64,000 nucleotides of DNA from Auricularia sp. M13 (Eukaryota; Basidiomycota; Agaricomycetes; Auriculariales; Auriculariaceae), in the NCBI GenBank assembly GCA_037042915.1, contig CM073193.1:3658001-3722000 (forward strand). The letters are read 5' to 3'. Shown in pieces: positions 12,037 through 30,594 of this stretch. Below the pieces are notes generated by a model. The model did not search any database. It saw only the letters and a list, made by a program, of their open reading frames with translations, and had not been told where the DNA came from. The translations under genes and the position numbers were made by a program. The stretch's first letter is position 1. Every line of letters starts with the position of its first letter.

Positions 12037-12984
12037 ATGTCCTCGTTGTCGCGGAGCGTCCTGGCTGCGGGCAGAAGAGCCGTCCTCCACCGCGGTCTCG
12101 CTGCTCGGCGCTTGTCTGGGCTCAGGCTGTATGCCACCCAGCCAGCTGCGGCTGCTGCACCAGAGGAGGCAAAACCAGCACCCAAACCCGCCGCCACAAC
12201 CGCGTCGACGACAGCCCCGCCATACCCAAACGAGACGCCCGACCAGTACGGCGGAGACGGCTCGGCCAGTGATTGGTCCAAGAGTTTTGCGGGTCTTGGC
12301 TCTCAGGCGTTCCCCAAGGAAGCTGCAGACATTTTGCAAGCCCCGCTGGATCCTGCCGACGTCGAGATGAAGCCCGGTTAGTCGTGCATTGCCGTAGACT
12401 GCATCGAGTAGCTTACAGTCTTTAGACGGCATGATTTATTTGCCCGAGATTAAGTATCGTCGTATCCTGAACAAGGCTTTCGGACCTGGTGGCTGGGGAC
12501 TGGCGCCCCGGAGCGAAACGAATGTCTCCAGCAAAATCGTTAGTCGGGAATATGGCTTGATCTGCATGGGCCGGTACGTTCTCTGTAGCCGCTTGAACCA
12601 TACTCATTGCTGTTTTCCAGCCTTGTTGCCATCGCACGAGGCGAGCAGGAATACTTCGACCCGGCCGGCATCGCGACTGCCACAGAGTCGTGCAAGAGCA
12701 ACGCTCTCATGCGCTGCTGCAAGGACCTTGGCATCGCAAGCGAGCTTTGGTATGTTAAACCCGGCCCCCGCATAATGAGTGTTTAATCGTCAACTCCAGG
12801 GACCCTCGATTCATTCGCGAGTTTAGAGCCCAGCATTGCGTTCAGGTGTTTGTGACGCATTCTGTAACCAACAAAAAGTGCGCCTATCCCTTGGTCAAAT
12901 ATCTCCCACCTGACCCTGCGTTTCAGACAGAAACTCTGGCGGCGGAAGGACAGCAAGTTCGAGTATCCTTGGAAGGAGGGTTAA
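12037..12984 (+). CDS. MGM101: Mitochondrial genome maintenance protein Mgm101
   Basis: Rad52-like single-strand annealing protein of the mitochondrial nucleoid, needed for mtDNA maintenance. Seen: an Arg/Ala/Ser-rich presequence ([20 protein letters not shown]), a Pro/Ala-rich linker, then [15 protein letters not shown] and, after an intron, [40 protein letters not shown] and [20 protein letters not shown], which are very conserved in Mgm101. The last intron ends at 12926 and restores [20 protein letters not shown] at the C-terminus, so the protein is complete. The start at 12037 gives a typical mitochondrial targeting peptide. The gene is divergent from the gamma-tubulin component with about 45 bp between ATGs. 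Confidence 0.95.
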
Positions 12985-13093
12985 ACCCTTGAGAGTATTA
13001 TTTTGTCATGTAGGTATAGAGATTAATCCCCACTATCGAACGCTGCCACCGGGTTTGACCGCTCTGGCTCTTTCTTGTCCTCTCTCCGTCACC

Positions 13094-15596
13094 ATGTTCG
13101 CAGTCCTGACCATATCCGATCGAGCATCTGCCGACGCGTCCGCGGATGTTTCAGGCCCTCTCTTGCGGGCAGAACTCGATGCTGCCACTTCTCTTGGGCT
13201 ACGCTGTCACGGCACGAGAATCGTGCCAGATGATATACCGCGCATCCGCGAAGCCGTTCGAGCGTTTGTTTCTGAGCAAAATGTATCTCTGGTGATTACG
13301 ACTGGCGGCACTGGCTTCGGTGTCCGAGATTGCACTCCAGAAGTGCGTGTTTTGTGTTGATCTCGTGCTCGGCCGGTCAACGCGTCAGCAGGCTGTCGGC
13401 CCTCTCCTCGAGCGGCAAGCTCCAGGGATCGTGCATCTGCTCGTCGCTTCGTCGCTCCAGAAAACACCCATGGCCGCGCTGTCGAGACCGGTTGCGGGTA
13501 CAATAGGAAATACTGTTCGTCGCTCTTCGGCGTACAGCTGATACTCGAGTGCTCATGGGCGGCCAGTTGGTCATTACATTACCAGGAAGCGCAAAGGCAG
13601 TCAAAGAATGCGTCAGTGCTCTTCTCAATGGCGATGTTCTTCGGCATGCGCTTGAACTCATCCGAGGTGGCTCTGGAGAACGCGTCCACAGGGCGTTGGC
13701 GGCAACTTCGCCCTCTGATGCTGCTGCCCACGCACAGCAACAAGGTGACCCTAGTCACCACCACCACCACCACCACATCATCATCATCATCACGAGCACT
13801 CTCATGCACCTCCCCGCCCACGACTAGCACAGGACCCTACAGCATCTGGTAGGTAACGCTCCGTATCTGCCATGATTCTCCAGCTTACGGTATCAACCAT
13901 CTCAGTGGCTCTTCGTCAAAGAGTATCACCGTTTCCTCTTGTGCCTCTCGACGAAGCGCTAGAGACGGTTCTCAGCACTGTTCCCGTCCTTTCAGCGGTA
14001 TCTGCGCAAGTAAGCCATCGCTACGTTGCGATGGTTTTGCTGTAGATTAACGATGCCGGCCGCAGGTTGGGCCGAATTTGAGAGGCCATGTTATTGCTGA
14101 AGACGTCCACGCGCCGCAAGATGCACCCGCAAGCATGACTACCAATGTAGATGGCTACGCACTGCGTTGTAGGTCTGCACATAAGAGTCTAAATTTATTC
14201 ACCAAATCTTGTAGCGACCGATCCTCCGGGCGTATATGAAGTCCTGAGCCCGCAAAGCTGGTCTGACCGTGGCAAGCCCATTCCGGCTGGTCACATATAC
14301 CGCATCAACACTGGCGCACCATTGCCTGCCGGGTGCGATGCGGTCATCATGGTCGAAGACACTGAACTCGTTTCGAGCGTTCAAGACGCCGCCGGTCGGC
14401 ACACGGAAGAGAAGCAGGTGAAGATGCTCGCGCAGCTATCTTCCGGCGAAAACGTGCGCATGCCTGGCACAGACGCGAGAAAAGGCGACTTGGTGGGACC
14501 ATAATCCCGTATATTTCAGGATGAAGCCTATTTAATTGCCGTCATTTAGGTGATGCAACGAGGACAGGTTATATCCAGTCTGGGCGGCGAGGTTGGAACG
14601 TTGGCTTTCATAGGGAAGAAAGAGGTACGGGACTTGTGACATTGCGCTTGACCCAAGTGATGCTGAGCACTCTCCAGGTTTCTGTGTATAGGAAACCGGT
14701 TGTCGCCTTGCTGAGCACTGGCAACGAATTGTGCGACCTGCACGACCGCGATGGTGGGCTGACCAGCAAAGAATCTTGGGGCGGAATTTGGGATACAAAT
14801 CGACCCTCCCTACACACTGCGCTCGAGAGTTTGGGATACGAAGTGCTTGATTATGGAATCGTGCCCGACGAGTAAGATATCCGCTCTATGATCGCAATGC
14901 TCGAGTGCTCATACACATTTACAGCTTCCAAGGACATCGCAGTAAAATACAGGCAGCACTTGCCAAAGCAGACCTTCTTCTGACCACAGGCGGGTCTTCA
15001 ATGGGTAAGCAGATTGCCAATCCCTTGTCAATGTGGAACTCATGCAATGTAGGTTCAAGCGACTTGCTGAAGCCTGTCATCGAGGACCTGGGTGGCATTA
15101 TTCACTTCGGTCGTGTCAGCATAAAACCTGGCAAACCGACCACATTCGCGACGTTGCCGGCGAACGGGGTAGACAAAATCATTTTTGCACTCCCAGGCAA
15201 CCCGGCGTCTGCTCTGGTTTGCTTCAACGTCTTCGTTATTCCGGCCTTGCGGCGGCTCGGCGGCTTCGGCCTCAAAAAATGCAAATTGCCGCGAATCGGA
15301 GTAAAGGTACAAACATTCATTATTCGTTATAAGCGGAGGGCTCACACAAGGCGTAGGTTGCACACCCGATGCGCCTGGACACCCGTCCTGAATTCCATCG
15401 AGCGATCATCCGTCGCACTGCTGACGGTCGGCTCGAGGCACACTCCACGGGCGGGCAGAGATCCAGCCGCGTAGCCAGCTTGAGCGGTGCGAATGGTCTG
15501 TTAGCGCTTCCTGCGCGAAAGGACGGCGAAGCTGTAGAGGTACCCGCTGAAGCAGAGGTTGAGGCGATCTTGGTTGGGGAGATCGAAATGGATTAA
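13094..15596 (+). CDS. Gephyrin/Cnx1-type molybdenum cofactor synthesis fusion (MogA-MoeA)
   Basis: Bifunctional enzyme that adenylates molybdopterin and inserts molybdate. The N-terminal MogA-like domain starts MFAVLTISDRASADASADVS and carries SLVITTGGTGFGVRDCTPE, later LVITLPGSAKAVKECV. A His-rich linker follows. The MoeA-like half begins after a spliced join SVALRQRVSPFPLVPLDEAL and includes MTTNVDGYALR, YRINTGAPLPAGCDAVIMVE, ALLSTGNEL, LLLTTGGSSMG, GRVSIKPGKPTTFA, FALPGNPASALVCF and a C-terminal domain IV ending at ILVGEIEMD. The order (MogA then MoeA) is that of gephyrin and fungal CnxE, opposite to plant Cnx1. The reading frame before and after the His tract does not match (see the finding). 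About eight introns. The stop is only 6 bp from the SPC19 stop. Confidence 0.92.
13756..13793 (+). repeat. CAC/CAT microsatellite in the gephyrin linker
   Basis: Seven CAC units run into CAT units, coding for a His tract in the interdomain linker. His-rich linkers at this place are usual in fungal homologues. The upstream exon enters reading CAC, but the downstream exon needs CAT, one base out of phase. Confidence 0.85.
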
Positions 15597-15602
15597 GAGC
15601 GC

Positions 15603-16252
15603 TCAATGTTTGTGAACGACCAGGAGCTGTTCCTCCTGCGTTTCAGTCAGAAAGGTTGCAATATCGCGCAGCGACAGTAAACAAACAAGTTCCTGGATCT
15701 CCTGAGCCAGAGCTTGCAGTTCCTTCTCGGTCTGCGCCTGTTGTTTGGCCACCTGGGCGATCCTACGCGCCTCTAGTTTTGACGAGACTGTGCCTGAGTG
15801 TGCAGTCGTCGGGCGAGTAGATGCTCGAGTCTGCGCGGCCTCGAGTTTCGCCTTCAAAGTTCGTTCCTTGCGATCGAGCGCAGTGATCCCCGATTCTGCA
15901 GGTTGAACCATTTCTAAGATTTGCGGTTCAATTTCCTCGGCCATTTGCGCCTTGTAGAGCTCTATTATCGGCTCGTTGACCATGACGGACATCTAGAGTA
16001 TATGAAGGGGTCATGAGAACGAGGTTAAGAGGGATAGGATTGGACGCACCCGTTCACTTTCTAACACGCTGGCAAGACGAGGAAGATCGCTAATCGCCTC
16101 GTGTACATGAGTGCTCAGCGAATGCACCTGGGAAATATTCAGCGCCGTCGTGGACGATAGCGTTGGGGCTGCACCTGATGCAAGCAGTCCTCTAGTGCGC
16201 TCACACAGCTCTGAAGATGAGGGGAGCAGGCGAAAGTTTGATCCCTTGGCAT
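15603..16252 (-). CDS. SPC19: DASH/Dam1 complex subunit Spc19
   Basis: Fungal kinetochore protein of the DASH ring that couples chromosomes to microtubule ends. After splicing two introns the N-terminus reads HLQSCVSALEDCLHQ then VHSLSTHVHEAISDLPRLA and SVLESER, matching the Spc19 pattern (LQSC, DLPRL, VL.T.R). The second half holds EEIEPQILEMVQPAESGI and ALDRKERTLKAKLEAA, again typical, followed by a coiled coil ending LLVVHKH. Length (about 170 residues) is right. The ATG at 16252 (MPRDQTF) is the only one giving this N-terminus. First intron: the donor follows CATCAG and the acceptor precedes GTGCATTCG. Confidence 0.85.
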
Positions 16253-16628
16253 AACTCCGCTATGGTAAATGGATTCCCTTTGCCTGAGCGTTGAGGATGG
16301 ACGCGCGGACATGTTGACGGCTTTAGCACAGGTTACGGTTGAAGTTGTGTTGTCGGACTTGCGAAGCGTGTTGTTTCCGGCGTGGCCTGGCGTGGCACCC
16401 TAGCGCGGACTCGGGGAGCGTCGAGTATAGTCATATGCATTGGAGCGGAGTACCACACTTATTCGCGGCAGGTGTGGTTAGCATTGTGAGCACTTGATTG
16501 CAATACGCCAGAACACCCATCCTACAGGTACATGACTGGGATATGGATCCGGTTAAACGGCTGGTATATTTGTACGATAACAAACGTGACCAAAAAACGA
16601 CGCAATGTCGAAGTTCGGGCGCTGTCGA
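16253..16628. other. Intergenic region between SPC19 start and the MARVEL-like gene stop
   Basis: About 375 bp that must hold the SPC19 promoter. No TATA box or repeat is evident. Confidence 0.45.
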
Positions 16629-17708
16629 TCAGTGTGCATGGCCGTACCCATTGAACATGTACTGTCCAGGCTGCAGGTTCGACTGCTGATATTGCTGTGG
16701 TTGGCTCTGCGACTGCTGTGAGTGATATTGCTGCTGCTGCTGCTGCTGCTGGTATGGATGGTTCTGGTAAGAGTTGTACGAATTGTAAGATTGCACCGAA
16801 GCCGAGTGTGCATGCTGAGTATTCTGCCAGTGTTCTTGGCTCTGGCGCTCGAAATCGGGTCCCAACGATTGCGGGGTGTAGATACTTGGATCGCTATCCC
16901 TGTCTCCGGACATGAAGCTGCTCGCTCGTCCGCTGCTGAAAGCGGCGCTTGGGCGGTTGATGTACTTCATCTGAGGGTAGCTCTGTTGCGTCGAGCGGGC
17001 TAGCGAGGTCGACCAAACACGCTTATTACCCCTCGAAGATTCCGTGACGGTGTAGCGAGTGAGCCACAGGAACGTCAAAACCACTGTAGATAATACATAT
17101 GAGTCCAATGACTGGAGGAACACGAGAAGCGACTTGCAGATCACCCATTCGATCCAGACAAAGCTGCGAAGTGCCTGCGTTTCCTTGCACCAGACGGCGA
17201 CAGCGGAGAAATCTTGTCCCTCCGGTATGGAGCCACAGTCGGCGCCTTGAATGAAGCGCCAACGAGAGCTAGAGAAGGCATTGAAACCTGAGCAGCTTCA
17301 GCACGAGGACATTGCAGCTGCGAGGAACGCCGCTGCTCACAAAGCCAAAAGAGAGACAGAACAGCAAGCCACGGCAGTTCCACGGATGGGCGCGAAAGGA
17401 ACGGGTTGGCCGCCTTCATATCCCCAAGCAGGGTCAGGCCCACAACCATGAACGTGATGATCGACATGGCGAATGGCATTTGGTCGGCAACGTCTACGAT
17501 CAACGTGTGAGGCTTACAGGTAGTCTACGACTGAGTCTATGCCCACAGAAGAAGCCATGGAAGGAGTTGACATGAGCTGAGAGGGCGAATACGATGATAT
17601 TGCATATCATCAAAGCCGCTACAGCAGCGTTAGCTGCGCGAAGACGCTGGGGCAGAACTACACACCGTATAACCGGATACGCGCCTTCCCCACCGAGGAC
17701 TTGGCCAT
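16629..17708 (-). CDS. Four-helix membrane protein, MARVEL-like, with polyQ tail
   Basis: Probable plasma membrane protein with four membrane helices. Seen after splicing: LRAANAAVAALMICNIIVFA (TM1), MSIITFMVVGLTLLG (TM2), ELPWLAVLSLFWL (TM3), an extracellular loop with Cys residues (DCGSIPEGQDFSAVAVWCKE), ALRSFVWIEWVICKSLLVF and a further hydrophobic stretch (TM4), then a cytosolic tail of about 130 residues rich in Ser, Tyr, Gln and Asn, with a run of eight Gln. The layout and WIEWV motif fit basidiomycete MARVEL-domain proteins. The first exon (ATG 17708, MAKSS) joins after a 47-nt intron; the junction between TM1 and TM2 is not resolved. Function unknown. Confidence 0.65.
16731..16751 (-). 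repeat. CAG repeat encoding polyglutamine
   Basis: Seven or eight CAG/CAA codons in the tail of the MARVEL-like protein, inside a longer Gln/Ser/Tyr-rich stretch. Confidence 0.8.
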
Positions 17709-17829
17709 TATATAGAAAAGAAAAGAATGTTTGAAGACCGCAGACGATTCGTTCTCGCCTGGCAACGGTCGCGGAGAAAGGTCTGCAAGCGGAGTTAGCG
17801 GACTTTGTGTCGTGTTGACTTCGATCCGA
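17709..17829. promoter_or_regulatory. Shared divergent promoter of the MARVEL-like gene and ATR
   Basis: 121 bp between the two start codons. No clear TATA box near either start. Confidence 0.45.
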
Positions 17830-26156
<8,327 letters not shown>

Positions 26157-26242
26157 TTTCGCGGCGGCCGCCATGTTAACATGTATCGATAGCGATGTAT
26201 ATAGTACAATCTGTGTATTCATACAACTTGGCTGTTCAGAGG

Positions 26243-27190
26243 CTACTGGGAAGTCTCCTGTCGCAAGCGCTGCAATACCTTCTCCCTCTCGACTATCAAC
26301 TGGCGTATGCGCTCAATCTCGTCGTACACCTTGTTCCGCGCGTCGCAGATGCGCTCGCATTCCTCCTGCTCCATTGACGTTGTGAACTCGGGCGGATGCT
26401 GCACATTGACCTCGAGCGAGGCGGCATGCGAGGGGTGCGCGGGCAGTGGGCGTGTACGGGTGCGCGGGAGCGGCGTCGGCGGGTGTTGCATAAGGATATT
26501 GAGGAAGGCCTGGAAGGGATCGTTGAACACGACTTCGTCATACTGCCATGCATGCACGCCGAGCGAGCCTGTCGGCACGACTGGCGCTCCTGGTTGCGCC
26601 GGCGCTGGTTCTGGCGGGCCCGCCGTGGCCGACCAAGGATGCAGCTTGAGATGGTGGTAGAATGTGATGGGCTTCTCGCCGCTCTCGGGGACGAAGAATA
26701 TTCGTATCTGCACTTCAAACTCGCCCCATCTAATACAAGCGCATCCGTAAGCGCAGAGTTGACATTAGAACTGGAAATCGTACCCTGTTTCTGTGACTTC
26801 GAACGGCGGCTTATCAATGCCTGCAAAGGAATATTAGCTGGCATTTCTTTGATGCGAGGCGAGGGTTTGGCTGCAAACACACTTCGATTCGGGTTGGGAT
26901 AGGTTTCGTGTAGCTTGAACGTGACGCGCTTTATAAAGTGGGTAATATCGTCCGCGCCGCCAACATCACCAGGCACAGAGGCCGCGCTGCGCACAGCGAC
27001 GGTCCAACGGTGCGTGTGGTCCGGCGGCGTGTTGAGTTTCTCCTTCTCCTCGGGCGTGAGCGTGAATGCGCAGTTGCCATAGACGATTGGGCGGTAAATG
27101 CTAATGCCCTGTAAGGCGGCCCGTCAGAGTCCCAGGCTTCGCAGGAGAACGCGATCTAACTCTTGCGCGAATCCGTTCGTTCGAGGACAT
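26243..27190 (-). CDS. YAF9: YEATS-domain protein Yaf9 (NuA4/SWR1 subunit)
   Basis: Histone acyl-lysine reader shared by the NuA4 acetyltransferase and the SWR1 H2A.Z exchanger. Spliced reading: MSSNERIRARGISIYRPIVY, then CAFTLTPEEK, DHTHRWTVAVRSA, FIKRVTFKLHETYPNPNR, DKPPFEVTETG, VQIRIFFVPESGEKPITFYH and HLKLHPWSA. The aromatic-cage neighbourhood (HETYPNP, HLKLHPW) is intact. A Pro/Ala-rich insert follows, and the C-terminus (SMEQEECERICDARNKVYDE onward) is the coiled coil typical of Yaf9/GAS41. Start ATG at 27190, followed after ten codons by an intron. Converges with ATR, 86 bp between stops. Confidence 0.93.
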
Positions 27191-27313
27191 GGTGAAAGGA
27201 CAAGCGCAAGCGAGGACAAACAATCGTACATAACGCGCTCAGACGCGCATATACGTCCCGATCGGAAACCAGTAGAAATCTATCTCTATGTCAATACTGA
27301 TCAGACCAGCGTT

Positions 27314-28654
27314 CTACGCGGAAGAGGAGGCATCGACTATGGGCACAGGATCCCCGGCCTTCAAAGGCGGGATGTCCAAAGGCCCAGCAATCCTTTCGAG
27401 CCGTGCACGCTGTGCCCTCCAAAACACGAGCTGGGCCGGCGTGTAGTACATCCAGTTGGTCCACAAAAATGTCCTGCTCCCGAACTGCGAGACGGTACCC
27501 TCATAATCGAGCGCGAGCGCGGCGCGCAAGTCGAGCCACTTCCGCGTCACGTCGGTGAGGATGGCATGGGCGCCCCAGCGCACAACCTCGATCATCGCGG
27601 CGGGATCGTTGACTGTCCAGACCATCACGCTCTTTCCCGCCGCCTTGCACTCTGCCAGAAAGCGTTGGCCCTGCTGTGTGCTGAGCGCGGAGAAGTTCAT
27701 GCTGAACCCCTCGCACGCGTCCCAGAAGTACTGACGCGCAATGTAGGGCGACAGGCCGATATGCGCGCGACGCAAGTACGGGACGTGCGTCTTGGCAGGC
27801 TCGATGAAACGCGGGTGCCAAAGGCCTGCAATAAGCAACGGAAAGGATGAGCTCCAGAACGCGGCGACGCACACGAACGGCGGACCAAGCAGGATGCGCG
27901 GCGCCAGGTCGGTCTGCCAGTTTTCCTGCGCCTCGATCGTGGCTTTCATGAGCTGGAAGAGCTGGTCCCCGTTGTTCCACACTTTGACATCGACCTGCAA
28001 TAGTGGCCGGAGTGAGTGCCGCTTTGGACGCGACTGAGATTGAAGCCGCGCACGTTGAATTCGACGTGACGGTTCTCAGCCTATCGACGTGTTGGCGGTC
28101 AGGAATGGGGCGCGGCGGCGCGAGGACGGACCTGCATGAGCAGCGCCACGGTCTCGTCGAACGTCGGGATGGGCTGATGGCTGGGAATCACGTTCAGTTC
28201 CTGCCGTCGCTGGTGAATGTAGCATGCAGCGTACGGTGCCTTGAGCGTGCGGTGCTTGTGCATCCCGTTCTCGCCGTGCCAATTACGCTCGCGGATCTCG
28301 CCCGCGCCGTCCGTCGTGCGTCCCAGCGCAGGGTCTAAGCGCCATGGACGACGAGCACAAGTCAGTCACGCTCAGACTGCAACTCCGAAGCAACGCGTAG
28401 GCGCCGGCTGCGCACCGTGGAACATAAGCACAACGCCGTCAGCAGAGACGTGGACATCGCTCTCGATGCCCTCCGCGCCGTCGCGGATCGCGGCCTGGAA
28501 GCTCGCGATGGTGTTCTCCGGGAAGGCCGCGCTCGCGCCGCGGTGGCCCCAGCATGCCTTCGACGGCGCTCAGTAACGCTCACTCGCACGCGAAGAGGAC
28601 ACAGACGGGCAGCCGCCTCTTGGAGACTCCAGCATCGGCGGTCATGCGAGTCAT
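27314..28654 (-). CDS. Glycerophosphodiester phosphodiesterase (GDPD family)
   Basis: Hydrolyses glycerophosphodiesters to glycerol-3-phosphate and an alcohol. The first exon (MTRMTADAGVSKRRLP, ATG 28654) joins after about 50 nt to ACWGHRGASAAFPENTIASF, which has the catalytic His and the metal-binding HRG; the next motif EGIESDVHVSADGVVLMFH supplies acidic ligands and the second His. Later segments: DPALGRTTDG, VDVKVWNNGDQLFQLMKA, KSVMVWTVNDPAAMIEVVRW and HAILTDVTRKWLDL. A C-terminal extension of about 60 residues (WTNWMYYTPAQLVFWRAQRA) is seen in fungal members. No membrane segment or signal peptide is clear. About four introns. Divides the region with the acyltransferase upstream. Confidence 0.88.
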
Positions 28655-29000
28655 TATCGTGGGTCTGGGCAAGCGACGCGGGAGGAGCGGCCAGAGAGGC
28701 GGACCGAGCCTGGTCCAGTGGGCCCAAGCCTTCATATACTGACAGTACTGGGCTGGGTGCGTTATCAAACGTACGAACGTGCGCTGCGTGTCAATTGTGA
28801 CTAAGTCTGACAAACGAATTCCCCGTCCCCTAAAGTAAGTGCTCCAACAGCTACCTTCCCCCTTTCCCACCGGGCACTGTGCGCCGCACAGGCCAGGACC
28901 AATGAGCATCGCGCGTGCATACAGTACAATCGCGGGAATGCCGCCACCACCGCTGCTGCCGGCGCGCAAAGAACGCATGCATATGCCGCGGGCTTGCGTG
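28655..29000. other. Intergenic region upstream of the GDPD gene
   Basis: 346 bp between the acyltransferase stop and the GDPD start. A TATA-like GTATATGAAG occurs on the minus strand near 28732-28741, about 80 bp upstream of the GDPD ATG. Nothing else is seen. Confidence 0.4.
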
Positions 29001-30172
29001 TCACGGCCGGCCGACGAGCACCATGCCCTCGTCCTCCTCCGTCTCCCCGCCGCGACTCGACGCGACGCTGATCGTGCGCTGCCGCACATGCGCGCCGAGG
29101 TCGCTCGTGGACGAGTCGGTGCTCGGGGCCGGCGCGGCGGGCGGGGCCGCAGGCGCGGGCTCGGGCTTGGATTCGGCCTCGGGGGCGGGAGCGGGGGCAG
29201 GCGCCAGTGCTTCCTGCACTTGCTCAGGTGCGGGCGACTCGACGCGCGCCGACGGGCCGCGCGAGATGTCGCGCAGTGCCTGGAGCATGACGTCGCGCGT
29301 GCGTTCAGTAAGCGCTGTTACATCGTCTGCTGTGAGGTCTGCCGTTGGAATCGGCGGCAGCACTGTGAGATTTATGAGCATGTGCGTGCCGCGGGTGCTG
29401 GCAGGCAGGCGACGCACCGCGAACCTTGAGGGTGCCACCCTCGAACACGCCCTTGTGATACAGGCGCCAGTAGTTTCGCAGACGACCGGGATAATGGGCA
29501 GGCCGGACTGGATGGCGAGGTGGAAGGCGCCCTTCTTGAACGGGAGCAGGTCGTCGTGCTGGCGCATGGAGCGCGTGCCCTCGGGGAACATCCAGAGCGA
29601 GGTGTGCTGGGCCTTCATCTTCTGGCCGACCTTGGTGAGCGCGTCGACGGCCTGCTGCTTGTTGTGCGAGCGGTCGACGAAGATGGTGCCTGCGATCCAC
29701 ATCCACTGCCCGAGCAGCGGCGTCCACTTGAGCTGCGACTTGGCCATGATGCTCGCGCGCTTGGGGAATATTCTGTCGCAGGGTTAGCGCAGGCTGGAGG
29801 CAAGCGCGGGCTGGCTGGCTGGCTGGCTGCTGACCTGCCGAGGTAGAGGATGTCGATCATGCTCTGGTGGTTGCCCACGAGCACGGCGGGGCGGACGCTG
29901 AGATGCTCCTCGCCCTCGACGACGATGTCGATGTCGAGCAGGTGGCCGCACAGCTGGTAGAACGAGCGGGCGACATAGTACTTGATGTTGAAGCGCTGGC
30001 CCGCCAGACTCAGGATGACCGCCAGGACGACGCCCTCGGCCGAGCATATGCCCAGCGCGGACAGATAGAGGAACAGCCGGACATAGTAGCGAATAGGCGG
30101 CACGGCCTGGGCGATGACCTTGAGCGTGAGCAGGTACGCGACGGGCTTCAGCAGCGTTCTGAGCCAGCCCAT
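29001..30172 (-). CDS. 1-acyl-sn-glycerol-3-phosphate acyltransferase (Slc1/AGPAT family)
   Basis: Acylates lysophosphatidic acid to phosphatidic acid at the ER or lipid droplet. Seen: two N-terminal hydrophobic helices (LLKPVAYLLTLKVIAQAVPP, then LSALGICSAEGVVLAVILSL), the acyltransferase block I NHQSMIDILYLGR with the H-x4-D dyad, then after an intron IFPKRASIMAKSQLKWTPLL, a substrate motif GTIFVDRSHNK, block III FPEGTRSM and block IV LPIIPVVCETT. A further intron splits the domain near 29395-29455. The C-terminal tail is Pro/Ala-rich, ends GETEEDEGMVLVGRP and is of low complexity. The start at 30172 (MGWLRTLL) gives a normal N-terminus. All catalytic residues are present. Confidence 0.93.
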
Positions 30173-30594
30173 TGAGAAAAGCAAACGACCGGCAACTCCG
30201 CAGAGCGCGTTATTCCTCTGAGGCTCTGCCCCAACGCGTCGCCCATGATCAGGCCGCATTACTGTCCGCAGCCCAGGCGACTGCACGCGAGTTGTTGTTA
30301 TCGGGCCACAATCGCGGTTGTTACTTTCAAAAAGTGTAGAAAAATAAATGTAGAATAAGAATCAGATGTGGATTCAGAATGTGCATGTTACACCCCGTTT
30401 ACAGACGACAATAAGTATTACTGTCAGGTACAGTCCCGTTATTATCCTGGCAAGAATAGGGGATATCGACCTGCCAGGATTGCTCGGCCCGGAGGCAAAG
30501 CGCCCAGATCCGCGAGCAGGTTTTGACTCGTCCCCTCCGCGTCCGCGACGGGTGCAGGCGCCTGGATATATATCCCCGTGTGCTCTGACTCGCC
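30173..30594. promoter_or_regulatory. Divergent promoter between the acyltransferase and the Ser/Arg-rich gene
   Basis: 422 bp. A palindromic GATATATATC at 30565-30574 lies about 25 bp upstream of the plus-strand ATG and may serve as a TATA element. Confidence 0.4.

Noticed and set aside
16731-16751. CTG repeat as evidence for a mobile or unstable element
   Set aside because: It is a coding polyQ tract inside a Gln-rich tail; no repeat flanks or target duplications are seen.
28417-29429. Long plus-strand GC-rich ORFs opposite the GDPD and acyltransferase genes
   Set aside because: They are shadows of the minus-strand enzymes, whose motifs are unmistakable.
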